Source of the DNA: an uncultured Pseudomonadota bacterium
GTDB taxonomy: Bacteria > Myxococcota_A > UBA796 > SXON01
Reading direction: 5' to 3'
DNA length: 64,000 bases
NCBI GenBank assembly: GCA_903875225.1
Contig: CAIQVJ010000028.1
Coordinates: forward strand, 1 to 64,000
In this document: one piece after another, positions 1-7,985 of the stretch
How positions within the stretch are numbered: the stretch's first letter is position 1
Layout: the number at the start of each line of letters is the position of its first letter
Notes under the pieces: model-generated
The model's input: the letters and a program-made list of their open reading frames with translations, nothing else
Told to the model about the DNA's origin: nothing
Database searches by the model: none
Translations under genes and position numbers: made by a program

Positions 1-214
1 CCCGGGGATGGCGGTATCCTCCCGAGCGTTGGCGCCCGCAGCGCCAAAGGTCATGGGGATGGCGGTATCCTCCCGAGCGTTGGCGCCCGCAGCGCCAAAG
101 GTCATGGGGATGGCGGTATCCTCCCGAGCGTTGGCGCCCGCAGCGCCAAGGGTCCTGGGGATGGCGGTATCCTCCCGAGCGTCGGCGCCCGCAGCGCCAA
201 GGGTCCCGGCGCTG
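1..214. repeat. Tandem 51-bp repeat array, left copy (degenerate hairpin units)
   Basis: Four copies of a 51-bp unit follow each other without interruption. The core GGCGGTATCC recurs at 10, 61, 112 and 163, an exact 51-bp period, and the array is cut by the window edge. Each unit can fold around the GGCGGT loop (GGAT/ATCC closing pairs, GCCAA/TTGGC outer pairs), but many middle positions no longer pair. It belongs to the same family as the better preserved array at 1064-1321. Because 51 is a multiple of three, the array is open in several frames and creates artificial repetitive ORFs; I regard it as noncoding. Confidence 0.85.
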
Positions 215-262
215 ATTGAGAGTTGGACTTGCCGCCGGCGTGGACCCCGGATATGCGTGTGC

Positions 263-1042
263 ATGGACTCTGGGACCTCCATCGCTTATCAAGTCGTTCT
301 GAGGCTGGCCGACGATCGCGTCCTCGCTTCAAATTCGATCACGAGGCGGGCGCTCGCCCGCGGGGTGACCGCCGTTGGGCGGGACCGCGGCCTGCTCGCG
401 TTTGGGGCTGCCGATACCCACCTGCACATCCTCGCTGTTTGCGCTCGCGCCGAGGCTGGTCTCCTCGCCCGCGGGTTGGCACTGGCGCTCCGGGTGCCGC
501 TCGGGACTACCGTGACGTTCAGTCAAGCCACGATCACGCCGGTCAAGGACCACTGGCACCTGAAGTCGACGTTCGCATACGTCCAGCGAAACGCCCGCAA
601 ACATGGCATCGTAGACCCCGGCGCCTCCGAGGCCTCCAGCCTCCACGACATTCTTGGCATGCGTGCTTGCGCACCCTGGCTCGGCGAGCGGGTGCGTCAA
701 CTTCTCCCCCGCACGACGCGCGCTGACCTCCTTGAGATGCTCGCCCTGCCCGGACTCGGGACCGCGGGGGAGCCAGGACCGGACCTCGCGGACGCCGCAG
801 CAGCCACCTTCGGCGAGCCCAGCCTGCGAGCATTGACTCCCAGTGCGGTCCGCGCCCGAGCGGCCGCGGTGTCGTTGGTCGCTGGCCGGTGGACCCCCGA
901 CGAGATTGCCTCCCGACTTGGTATCAGCCTTCGGAGCGTTCAGCGCCTGACAGCGCAACGCGCCAGTGCCATCGATCAAGCGGCGTTGCGTCGGCAGTTG
1001 GCCTGGCGTGCGATGATCGGGACAAGTCCGAGCGGATACTGA
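263..1042 (+). CDS. RAYT-like (REP-associated, HUH/Y1) transposase
   Basis: The 259-aa product has the layout of the Y1/IS200-like transposase superfamily. Near the N terminus is a YxVxLR strand (residues 9-14), then an HUH metal-binding motif, THLHIL (His53, His55), then a candidate nucleophile Tyr106 in AYVQRNARKHGI, the position of the usual YxxxNPVRAG motif. The C-terminal 40 residues carry a helix-turn-helix-like stretch (WTPDEIASRLGISLRSVQR), as in RAYTs with an extra DNA-binding tail. Such enzymes nick and join single-stranded hairpin DNA. The gene lies between two arrays of a hairpin repeat, the classical RAYT/REP arrangement. ATG 263 (or GTG 257) is preferred, because upstream codons run through the repeat array. 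The family assignment is by motif only; an unrelated HUH nuclease is possible. Confidence 0.65.
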   Translation: MDSGTSIAYQVVLRLADDRVLASNSITRRALARGVTAVGRDRGLLAFGAADTHLHILAVCARAEAGLLARGLALALRVPLGTTVTFSQATITPVKDHWHLKSTFAYVQRNARKHGIVDPGASEASSLHDILGMRACAPWLGERVRQLLPRTTRADLLEMLALPGLGTAGEPGPDLADAAAATFGEPSLRALTPSAVRARAAAVSLVAGRWTPDEIASRLGISLRSVQRLTAQRASAIDQAALRRQLAWRAMIGTSPSGY

Positions 1043-1063
1043 GCCACCCCTCGCTCCCCCAGC

Positions 1064-1321
1064 GCCAAAGGTCCCGAGGATGCCGGTATCCCCCCCACCT
1101 TTGGCGCCCACACCGCCAAAGGTCCCGAGGATGCCGGTATCCCCCCCACCTTTGGCGCCCACACCGCCAAAGGTCCCGAGGATGCCGGTATCCTCTCCAC
1201 CTTTGGCGCCCACACCGCCAAAGGTCCCGAGGATGGCGGTATCCTCCCCACCTTTGGCGCCCACACCGCCAAAGGTCCCGAGGATGGCGGTATCCTCTCC
1301 ACCTTTGGCGCCCACACCGCC
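1064..1321. repeat. Tandem 51-bp hairpin repeat array, right copy (REP-like)
   Basis: Five 42-bp imperfect palindromes start at 1064, 1115, 1166, 1217 and 1268, separated by an invariant 9-bp linker GCCCACACC. Each has an outer 9-bp arm pair GCCAAAGGT/ACCTTTGGC, a 3x3 mismatched internal loop, an inner 6-bp arm pair GAGGAT/ATCCTC and a 6-nt loop. The loop is GCCGGT in units 1-3 and GGCGGT in units 4-5. Units 1-2 have ATCCCC in the inner 3' arm, which breaks one pair. The outer arms are invariant. The linkers are identical, so this is not CRISPR. The array begins 21 bp after the transposase stop codon. Confidence 0.9.
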
Positions 1322-1360
1322 GGCCGGCCACACTGTGCGCGCCTCCGCCGCCGACCCACC

Positions 1361-2080
1361 TCAAACGCGGTCGTCAAACCCATCGAGAAAGTTGCAGATC
1401 ACGGGGCCAACCTCGGCTGCGTGCGTCGTCGGCGCCTCGTGACCGGCGCCATCCACGACGACGAGCCGCGCGCCCGCGATCTTCTCCGCCAGGTAGCGCG
1501 AGTACTTGAGGGGCGTGAACACGTCGTCCGCGCCCACCACGACGAGCGTGGGAACGCACAGGCGTGCGACCTCGTGGATCCTGTCGAACGCGTTGCAGGC
1601 CTGCCAGTCCGCGAGGTTCGCCGCGGCCGCGGGCTCCTCCAGCGCCGCGGCCTCAGCGGCCGCCAGGATGTCCGGGTGCGCGCGGAGCCGGGCGCCGGTG
1701 TCCAACAGCACGAGCCCGGCGACGAGCCCCTGCTCGTCGGAGAGCGCGAGCTCGATCGCCACGCCCCCGCCGTAGGAATGGCCGCCCACGATCGCCCGGG
1801 GGATCCCCAGGCCATTCAGGACCCCCCGCACATAGTGCGCTGCCTCCCTGGCGCCGGCAGGCGCCGGCCCGGGCACCCCCGCCCGACCCGGCAGGCAGAC
1901 GACGACAACCTGCCGACCCGGCAGGCAGTCCAGGAGAGGGTCGAACGCCCGGTGGTCCCGCCCGCAGCCAGGGATGAGCACCAGCGGCGGACCCTGCCCC
2001 GCCGCGCGGCGCACGACGCCGGGCCGCCCCTCGAGGTCGAGGTGAGCAAAAGGGAGGAGGGTGGGTTCGGTCGGCACCAC
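1361..2080 (-). CDS. alpha/beta-fold hydrolase
   Basis: A 239-aa alpha/beta hydrolase, presumably cytoplasmic because no signal peptide is visible. The nucleophile elbow is GHSYGGG (Ser102), the acid is probably Asp185 or Asp186 in VGADDVFTP, and the base is His214 in GAGHEAP, so the triad is intact. The oxyanion-hole segment LVLIPGCGRDHRAF follows the first core strand. The overall order matches small esterases and haloperoxidase-like or MenH-like hydrolases; the substrate cannot be inferred. It is a single gene between the hairpin repeat array and a divergent lipoprotein gene. Confidence 0.85.
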   Translation of the reverse strand: MVPTEPTLLPFAHLDLEGRPGVVRRAAGQGPPLVLIPGCGRDHRAFDPLLDCLPGRQVVVVCLPGRAGVPGPAPAGAREAAHYVRGVLNGLGIPRAIVGGHSYGGGVAIELALSDEQGLVAGLVLLDTGARLRAHPDILAAAEAAALEEPAAAANLADWQACNAFDRIHEVARLCVPTLVVVGADDVFTPLKYSRYLAEKIAGARLVVVDGAGHEAPTTHAAEVGPVICNFLDGFDDRV

Positions 2081-2142
2081 GCCAGCCTACCATCCCGCGC
2101 GCACATGCGGCGGATGGCCGAGACCCACGCAGACAATTGTGC

Positions 2143-2154
2143 TACGCTCTCCAA
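2143..2154 (+). promoter_or_regulatory. Candidate -10 box for a leaderless transcript
   Basis: TACGCT (2143-2148) fits TANNNT and ends 6 nt before the ATG at 2155. No Shine-Dalgarno sequence is present, so transcription would start at or next to the ATG. The -35 region is not recognisable. Confidence 0.35.
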
Positions 2155-3801
2155 ATGATGACACTCTTCATGGCTTTCTCGCTTGGCTGCAACACCGGCA
2201 AGCTTGAAGTGACGGTCGAGACAGGGGACACGGGCGCACCGGTGGACAGCCACGACACGGCCTGCATCCCGACAGCAGAGGTCTGCGACGGCGTCGACGA
2301 CGACTGCGACGGGCTCATCGACGACGCCGACCCGGACCGCACGGGCGCGACCACCTGGCACGCCGACGCCGATGCCGACGGGTACGGAAACCCAGCCAGC
2401 ACGGACATCGCATGCGCCCAACCAACCGGCTTCGTGGCGGATGGGACAGACTGCGACGACACCCAGGCCGGGGTGAACCCAGGGGTAGTCGAGGTCTGCA
2501 ACAACATCGACGATGACTGCGACGCGCTGATCGACGGCCAGGACGACTCCTTGAGCGGGGTGTCGACCTGGTACATGGACCTGGACGGCGACCGGTATGG
2601 CGATCCATCCAACACCCAGGCAGCGTGCAACCAACCCACAGGATCCGTCACCAACAGCGCCGACTGTGACGACACGCGGGCGAACGTGAACCCGGGCGAG
2701 CCGGAGGTGTGCGACGGGCTGGACAACGACTGCGACGGTCTCATCGACGGGCAGGACGACTCCGTGAGCGGCCGGCCGATCTGGTACACCGACCTGGACC
2801 GGGACGGCTACGGGGACCCGTCCACCGCCGACGCCAAATGCGAGCAGCCGGCAGGCACGGTCGCGGATGACACGGACTGCGATGATGGAAACCCGGCCAT
2901 CCATCCCGGCGCGGCCGAGGTGTGCAACGACGTCGACGACGACTGTGACACGCTGATCGACGGCCAGGACGACTCGATCAGCGGGCAGCCCACCTGGTAC
3001 GCAGATGGCGACGGCGACGGGTACGGCGACAGCTCCAGCACCGATACCAGGTGCAACCCGCTGACCGGCTACGTTGCCAGCTCCACCGACTGCGACGACA
3101 CCAACTCCAGCCTGAACCCCGGCGCAGCTGAGGTGTGCAACGACGTCGACGATGACTGCGACACGCTGATCGACGGCCAGGACGACTCCATCAGCGGACA
3201 GCCCACCTGGTACGCGGATGGCGATGGCGATGGCTATGGTGACAGCTCCAGCGCCGAGACCAGGTGCAACCAGCCAACGGGCTACGTCGACAACCACGCC
3301 GACTGTGACGACACGGACGCGACGATCGGGCCATGCAGCACTACAGACGATGGCTCGGTCTGCGCCGCGCGCTGGGGCGTGGACGACGGGCAGGTGCCCA
3401 CCTACACGGGCACCTGCGACACCACGGCGGGGTTCAGCAGCTTTGGTGGCCACTGCTACTATGCGGTCAACACCTCGATCTCGAACTGGGACGACGCCCG
3501 GACCACCTGCGCCATGGCTGGCGGTTCACTCGCGGTCGTGACCGACACCGCTGAGACCGACTACGTCTACTCCATCGCAGGGCGCACCTACGCCGGCGGG
3601 TGCGACGACGACGTGGAGGGCACGTGGACCTGGGTCAACGGCGAGCCCTGGTCGTACGAGGCATGGAGCCCGGGCGAGCCGAACGACTCATCCGGAACCG
3701 AGGAGTGCCTGGAGCTCGCAGCCTCCGGCAGCGGCGGTTGGAACGACATCTGGTGCACCTTCAATTCGTACGGGCAGCACTACGTCTGCGAGTTCGAGTA
3801 G
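2155..3801 (+). CDS. MopE-repeat lipoprotein with C-terminal C-type lectin domain
   Basis: A 548-aa protein probably exported as a lipoprotein: a very short hydrophobic start is followed by FSLGC as a lipobox. Residues about 43-397 are five 71-aa repeats of the MopE/Cys-Asp type, each with VC(D/N)xxDxDCDxLID, a WYxDxDxDGYG block and a DCDD block, likely binding Ca2+. The last 125 residues form a C-type lectin-like domain with the paired cysteines, a W-x-EPN motif (PGEPND) and the WND motif near the end, so calcium-dependent sugar or protein binding at the surface is plausible. The start was chosen at ATG 2155, because the upstream TTG adds only six non-hydrophobic-leader residues. The ligand is unknown. 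Confidence 0.8.
   Translation: MMTLFMAFSLGCNTGKLEVTVETGDTGAPVDSHDTACIPTAEVCDGVDDDCDGLIDDADPDRTGATTWHADADADGYGNPASTDIACAQPTGFVADGTDCDDTQAGVNPGVVEVCNNIDDDCDALIDGQDDSLSGVSTWYMDLDGDRYGDPSNTQAACNQPTGSVTNSADCDDTRANVNPGEPEVCDGLDNDCDGLIDGQDDSVSGRPIWYTDLDRDGYGDPSTADAKCEQPAGTVADDTDCDDGNPAIHPGAAEVCNDVDDDCDTLIDGQDDSISGQPTWYADGDGDGYGDSSSTDTRCNPLTGYVASSTDCDDTNSSLNPGAAEVCNDVDDDCDTLIDGQDDSISGQPTWYADGDGDGYGDSSSAETRCNQPTGYVDNHADCDDTDATIGPCSTTDDGSVCAARWGVDDGQVPTYTGTCDTTAGFSSFGGHCYYAVNTSISNWDDARTTCAMAGGSLAVVTDTAETDYVYSIAGRTYAGGCDDDVEGTWTWVNGEPWSYEAWSPGEPNDSSGTEECLELAASGSGGWNDIWCTFNSYGQHYVCEFE
2281..3345 (+). repeat. Five in-frame 213-bp tandem repeats (MopE-type units)
   Basis: Units start at 2281, 2494, 2707, 2920 and 3133, exactly 213 bp (71 codons) apart. 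Units 4 and 5 are nearly identical in DNA over their first half, including synonymous positions, which suggests recent duplication or gene conversion. Units 1-3 have diverged. Confidence 0.9.
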
Positions 3802-3838
3802 CCCGCCGGGGCGACCGGCCGTCCCACTGCGGCGGTGA

Positions 3839-3856
3839 CTCCCGCGCCATCGGGAG
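3839..3856 (+). terminator. Hairpin downstream of the lectin gene
   Basis: Perfect 6-bp arms CTCCCG/CGGGAG with a 6-nt loop lie 37 bp after the stop codon at 3801. There is no T-run, so it is only a weak terminator candidate. The remainder of the 128-bp gap shows nothing else recognisable. Confidence 0.3.
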
Positions 3857-3929
3857 CGAGGCCGCCAATCCATCCGACACCTCCGGCCCGGGGTGACACC
3901 CGACGGTTCCCGAAGTACAAAAAACGATC

Positions 3930-6900
3930 ATGGACTTTCCGCGCCCGTTCGGGCGGTACCAGCTCCTCGAACCGCTCGCCCAGGGGGGCATGGCCGAGGT
4001 GTTCCTGGCGCGCAGCGTCGGGCTGGAGGGGTTCGAAAAGCGCCTCGTCATCAAGCGAATCCTCCCGGACCTCGCGCGGAATCCGCGTTTTGTGCAGCTG
4101 TTCATCCACGAGGCGAAGCTCTCGGTCGCGCTCACGCATCCGAACATCGTGCAGGTCTTCGAGCTCGGGAAGGTCGACGACGACCCGTACCTCGCCATGG
4201 AGTACATCCACGGCGCCGACCTGACCCACGTGATCCGGGCCCTCCGCCGCGACGAGCGACGCATGCCGGTCGCAATCGCCGCCGCCATCGCCGCCGCCAT
4301 CTCCCGCGGGCTGGCCTACGCTCACGCCCGGCGCACTGCGGATGGTCTGCCGCTACACATCGTGCACCGCGACGTGAGCCCCCACAACGTGATGGTGAGC
4401 TTCGAGGGCGAAGTGAAGCTCGTGGACTTCGGCATCGCGCGGCTGGCGGCGTCGTCTGCGGGCGTGGAGCCCGAGCCCAGCGGCAGCCGTAGCGACGCGC
4501 CGCTCGCCGAGCCCCTTCGGGGCGGGAAGTTCGCCTACATGTCGCCAGAGCAGGCGCAAGGGGAGCGGCTCGACGGCCGCTCGGACCTGTACGCCGTCGG
4601 GATCGTGCTCTACGAGATGTTGGCCGGGAAGCGCCTCTATGAAGGCTCCCCCGAGGAGAAGCTGCGCGCGCTCACCTCAGGCGTCGTACCCGACGTACGC
4701 GCGCTCAACCCCGACGTACCCGACGAGCTCGTCCGCATCATCCACAAGGCGCTGGCGCTCGACCGCGACGACCGCTACCCCAGCGGCACCGAGTTCGAGG
4801 AGGAGCTGCGCGCGTTCCAGTATCGGCACGCGGCACGTGCGGGTGGACCGCAGATCGCAGCATTGATGCGGGGGCTGTTCCCCAACGAGGCGCTTGGGGG
4901 CCGCATGGACGCTGGCCTCCGTCAGCTCGTCGACGACCTCGATGCCATGCACACCGGCGTGGAGGCGGAGCCCTCGGCGTCGTCGCTGCCGGACAGCGTG
5001 GTGAACCCCGACGCCCTGTCGGGACCGAAGGGGCTGAATGTGCAGGCCGGGGAGCACCGCTCGGTGGTCGTGCTGGTGGCAGAGGCGAACGGGCTGACCG
5101 ACATCTCGGCGCACGCCGAGTCCGAGGAGATCGCGCGAATCCACATCCGGATGCTCCGCGGGGTACGGGAGCTCGTCGGACGCATGGGCGGAGTCGCAGA
5201 CCGGTACGACGATGACACACTACGCGTATTCTTCGGCCTTCCCCGCGCACTGGGCGACGACCTGGACCGCGCTCTCGCCTGCGCCAGGGAGCTGCACCGG
5301 CTGGCCCAGAAGCAGCGCAAGAAGGGCATGGGCGTCGAGTTCGCCGTTGCGGTGCACGTGGGAGACATCACGGTCTCCAAGCGCATCGGAAGCCGATATC
5401 GATATGCGGCTCACGGCGACACATTGAAGGTCCCCCTGCGGCTCTCCTACGCCGCCGAGCCCGGGACCACCCTGGTGAGTGAGAAGGTGGCGGCATTGGC
5501 CGGTGATCGTTACCCCTTCGAGCCCGGACCGGGACTACGACCGAAGGGCAGTCGGGCGATGCAGCGCAGCTTTCTGCTCGCGGGCGGGCGCCGGGCCGGC
5601 GGGCGCGGCGCGACGGGAGGACGCTGGCTGCGAAGGAGCGATGAGCTCGAGGTTGTTCGCGACGCAATCGGCCGGCTCCGGGAGGGGGTGGGCACCCGGA
5701 TCGGCATCCACGGTGACGCGGGCATCGGCAAGACCCGCTTCTTCCGCGAGCTACGGGACCTCGCCCAACGAAGGAATCTCCCCAACTTTCACGGCCGGGC
5801 AGCGCCGTTCAGTGATCGGCCCTTCGGCGCCACGCGGGATCTGGTCGCCGACATCCTCGGGGTGCGGGACGGCTCGACAGCGCTGGCGACCGCCGAGCGC
5901 CTCTCGCGGCTCGGGGAGCTTGGCCTCGACGACGCCGAGTCGGCCGTGATCGCCACGCTGTTCAGCCTCGAACTGGCTCCCGTGCGGTCACCCCGATCGG
6001 TGCGCGGCAAACGAGGGGAGGCCCCCGCGTTCCCGGCGCGTGAAGCCATGTTCTCGGCGTGCGCCAAGCTGATTCGCGGGCTCTGCCGGGATGGGCCCAT
6101 CCTGTTGATGCTGGAGGACATCCAGCATCTGGACGACCTGGAGGCCGACGTCTTCGCCCACCTCGTCCGCGTCTGCGCGGACCAACCGGTGCTGCTGTTG
6201 GCGTCGTGGCGGGGGGACGACGAGGGCGCGGACTTCCCCGCGCTCACACCCGTGCAGATCGGCCGGTTGCCGGCGGAGATGATCATCCAGCTGGCCAGCG
6301 AGGTGCTCGGCGCAACGGGTATCGGGCCGGACCTGACCCGCCTCCTCCTCCGCACCGTCGAGGGCAACCCGCTGTACCTCGAGGAGATCCTGAAGGCGCT
6401 CCGCCAGGGCGGCCGCATCTGGTACGAGGGATCGGTCGCCAGGCTGAAGGACCCGCACCTCGACCCGGGGCTGCCGGACACGCTGCAGGGCCTGATTGAC
6501 GCGCGGATCGACGCACTGGAGGCCGGAGCGCGCGGGGCACTCCAGGTCGCCGCGGTGATCGGGCTCAACTTCTCGGCGGATCTGCTCGCCGCAGCGGTCG
6601 GCGCAGACGACGCCACGCCCATCGTCGGCGAGTTGGTGCGAGCGGGCCTGATCGCGCCCGAATCGCCGGTGCCGGACACCGGCTATGCCTTTCGCTCGGT
6701 GCTGATCTGGGAGGCGGTGCTTCGCGGCATTCTCGCTGTTCAACGCCGTGAGTATCACCGACTCGTCGCGTCGGGGATGGAGCGACGCTACGGCGACAAC
6801 CTCGACGCGGTGTGTGAAGCGTGGGCGAACCACGCACACGCGGGCGGACGGGTGCGGGACGCAGCAGCGGCTCTCCTGCGCGCCGCGGACCTCCACAGGC

Positions 6901-7955
6901 ACGCCCAACGCAACGAGCATGCGTTGGAATGTCTCACGCGAGGGCTCGGCTGGCTGGAGCGCGGTCCCCGAACCCAGAAGGACCCCTCGCTCGAGGCGCT
7001 GCTCCACCTCCGCGCAGGGGAGATCAGCTTCCTGCTCGGTCGCCCGCGCACGCTGGCACACCTGGAGGTCGCGCTCGACATCTCCGGGGAGATCGGTCCG
7101 GCCGACGTGGAGGCGCGCGCGATGCTGGCCCTCGGGCAGTTCCATCGCACGCAGGGAAAGATCGCGATGGCCCGTATGCACCTCGAGGGCGCGCTCGACG
7201 GCCTGACGGCGGCGGAGGACCGATCCGGCCTGGTGCAGGCGCTCGAGGCGCTCGGGTCCATCGCGCTCGAGGAGGGAAAGGTCGCCGAGGCCCAGGCCCG
7301 CTACGCCGAAGGGCTCATCGCTGCCGGGGACGATCGTGGGCTCGCCGCGCGGATCCAGTTGGGGCAGGCGAACGAGGCGCTACGGCGCGAGGACATGGAC
7401 GAGGCCGAGCGGTTGCTGCACGACGCCCTCCCGCTCGCGGACGCTGCGGGCGACCGCATCCTGCAGGGGCGAATCCTCAACAACCTGGGACTCTCTGCGC
7501 TCCAGCGCACCCAGAACGCCGAGGCGATGACGTTCTTTCGCCGGGCGCTCGACGTCCGCGCGGGGCTCGGGTACCGGCAGGGCGAGGTCGTGAACCTGCA
7601 CAACATCGGCGACGCATGGATGCGACTCGGCGACGAGGGCCGGGCGTTCGCAGCGTTCGAAGAGAGCCGGGACATCGCCAGGACGTGCGGCCTCACACGC
7701 TTCGTCGCCATGAACGAGGTGTATCTGTCGTACCTCCGGGCCTTGCGGGGAGAGGCGGGCGCGGAGACAGACCTCGGCCGCGCCTCGGCGACCTGCAAGC
7801 AGCTCGGCGACACGGAGACAGCCTTGATGGGCCGCCTGTTCGCCGCGCGGCTGGCCGGCAAGCGGGGGGAGGACGTGTCGGCGACGATCGCCCAGGTGTC
7901 GGACGAGGCGAACAAGCTCGGGTTGAAGGGGTTGGACCGCGAGATTCCTGACTGA
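3930..7955 (+). CDS. Ser/Thr protein kinase fused to adenylate cyclase-like, AAA ATPase and TPR domains
   Basis: A 1341-aa cytoplasmic signalling protein. Residues about 10-290 are a Hanks-type kinase: Gly-rich loop LAQGGMAEVF, Lys42 in VIKR, HRDVSPHN (Asp148, Asn153) and DFG at 166-168, so it should be active. Residues about 375-530 resemble a class III cyclase catalytic domain, but the first metal aspartate is replaced (VAEANGL, Glu about 384) while the second acidic motif survives as YDDDTLRVFFG. Then comes a large P-loop ATPase with Walker A GDAGIGKT (about 594-601) and Walker B LLMLEDIQ (about 723). The C-terminal 350 residues are TPR-like helices. This architecture is common in myxobacteria, where it acts as a sensor or regulator. 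No transmembrane segment is seen. The signal and the targets are unknown. Confidence 0.9.
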   Translation: MDFPRPFGRYQLLEPLAQGGMAEVFLARSVGLEGFEKRLVIKRILPDLARNPRFVQLFIHEAKLSVALTHPNIVQVFELGKVDDDPYLAMEYIHGADLTHVIRALRRDERRMPVAIAAAIAAAISRGLAYAHARRTADGLPLHIVHRDVSPHNVMVSFEGEVKLVDFGIARLAASSAGVEPEPSGSRSDAPLAEPLRGGKFAYMSPEQAQGERLDGRSDLYAVGIVLYEMLAGKRLYEGSPEEKLRALTSGVVPDVRALNPDVPDELVRIIHKALALDRDDRYPSGTEFEEELRAFQYRHAARAGGPQIAALMRGLFPNEALGGRMDAGLRQLVDDLDAMHTGVEAEPSASSLPDSVVNPDALSGPKGLNVQAGEHRSVVVLVAEANGLTDISAHAESEEIARIHIRMLRGVRELVGRMGGVADRYDDDTLRVFFGLPRALGDDLDRALACARELHRLAQKQRKKGMGVEFAVAVHVGDITVSKRIGSRYRYAAHGDTLKVPLRLSYAAEPGTTLVSEKVAALAGDRYPFEPGPGLRPKGSRAMQRSFLLAGGRRAGGRGATGGRWLRRSDELEVVRDAIGRLREGVGTRIGIHGDAGIGKTRFFRELRDLAQRRNLPNFHGRAAPFSDRPFGATRDLVADILGVRDGSTALATAERLSRLGELGLDDAESAVIATLFSLELAPVRSPRSVRGKRGEAPAFPAREAMFSACAKLIRGLCRDGPILLMLEDIQHLDDLEADVFAHLVRVCADQPVLLLASWRGDDEGADFPALTPVQIGRLPAEMIIQLASEVLGATGIGPDLTRLLLRTVEGNPLYLEEILKALRQGGRIWYEGSVARLKDPHLDPGLPDTLQGLIDARIDALEAGARGALQVAAVIGLNFSADLLAAAVGADDATPIVGELVRAGLIAPESPVPDTGYAFRSVLIWEAVLRGILAVQRREYHRLVASGMERRYGDNLDAVCEAWANHAHAGGRVRDAAAALLRAADLHRHAQRNEHALECLTRGLGWLERGPRTQKDPSLEALLHLRAGEISFLLGRPRTLAHLEVALDISGEIGPADVEARAMLALGQFHRTQGKIAMARMHLEGALDGLTAAEDRSGLVQALEALGSIALEEGKVAEAQARYAEGLIAAGDDRGLAARIQLGQANEALRREDMDEAERLLHDALPLADAAGDRILQGRILNNLGLSALQRTQNAEAMTFFRRALDVRAGLGYRQGEVVNLHNIGDAWMRLGDEGRAFAAFEESRDIARTCGLTRFVAMNEVYLSYLRALRGEAGAETDLGRASATCKQLGDTETALMGRLFAARLAGKRGEDVSATIAQVSDEANKLGLKGLDREIPD

Positions 7956-7985
7956 CGGCATGTCGCGCGGACGGGACTCCGACAC

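Noticed and set aside
1064-1321. CRISPR-like array
   Set aside because: Spacers between palindromes are identical 9-bp linkers, not unique sequences, and no cas genes are present.
1-1333. Long repetitive ORFs through the 51-bp repeat arrays on both strands
   Set aside because: The repeat length is a multiple of three, so every frame stays open; hairpin pairing and linker identity fit noncoding repeats.
1816-3453. 545-aa reverse-strand ORF with repeated VDVVAHL-like segments
   Set aside because: It is the antisense shadow of the MopE tandem repeats; the forward reading has conserved domains.
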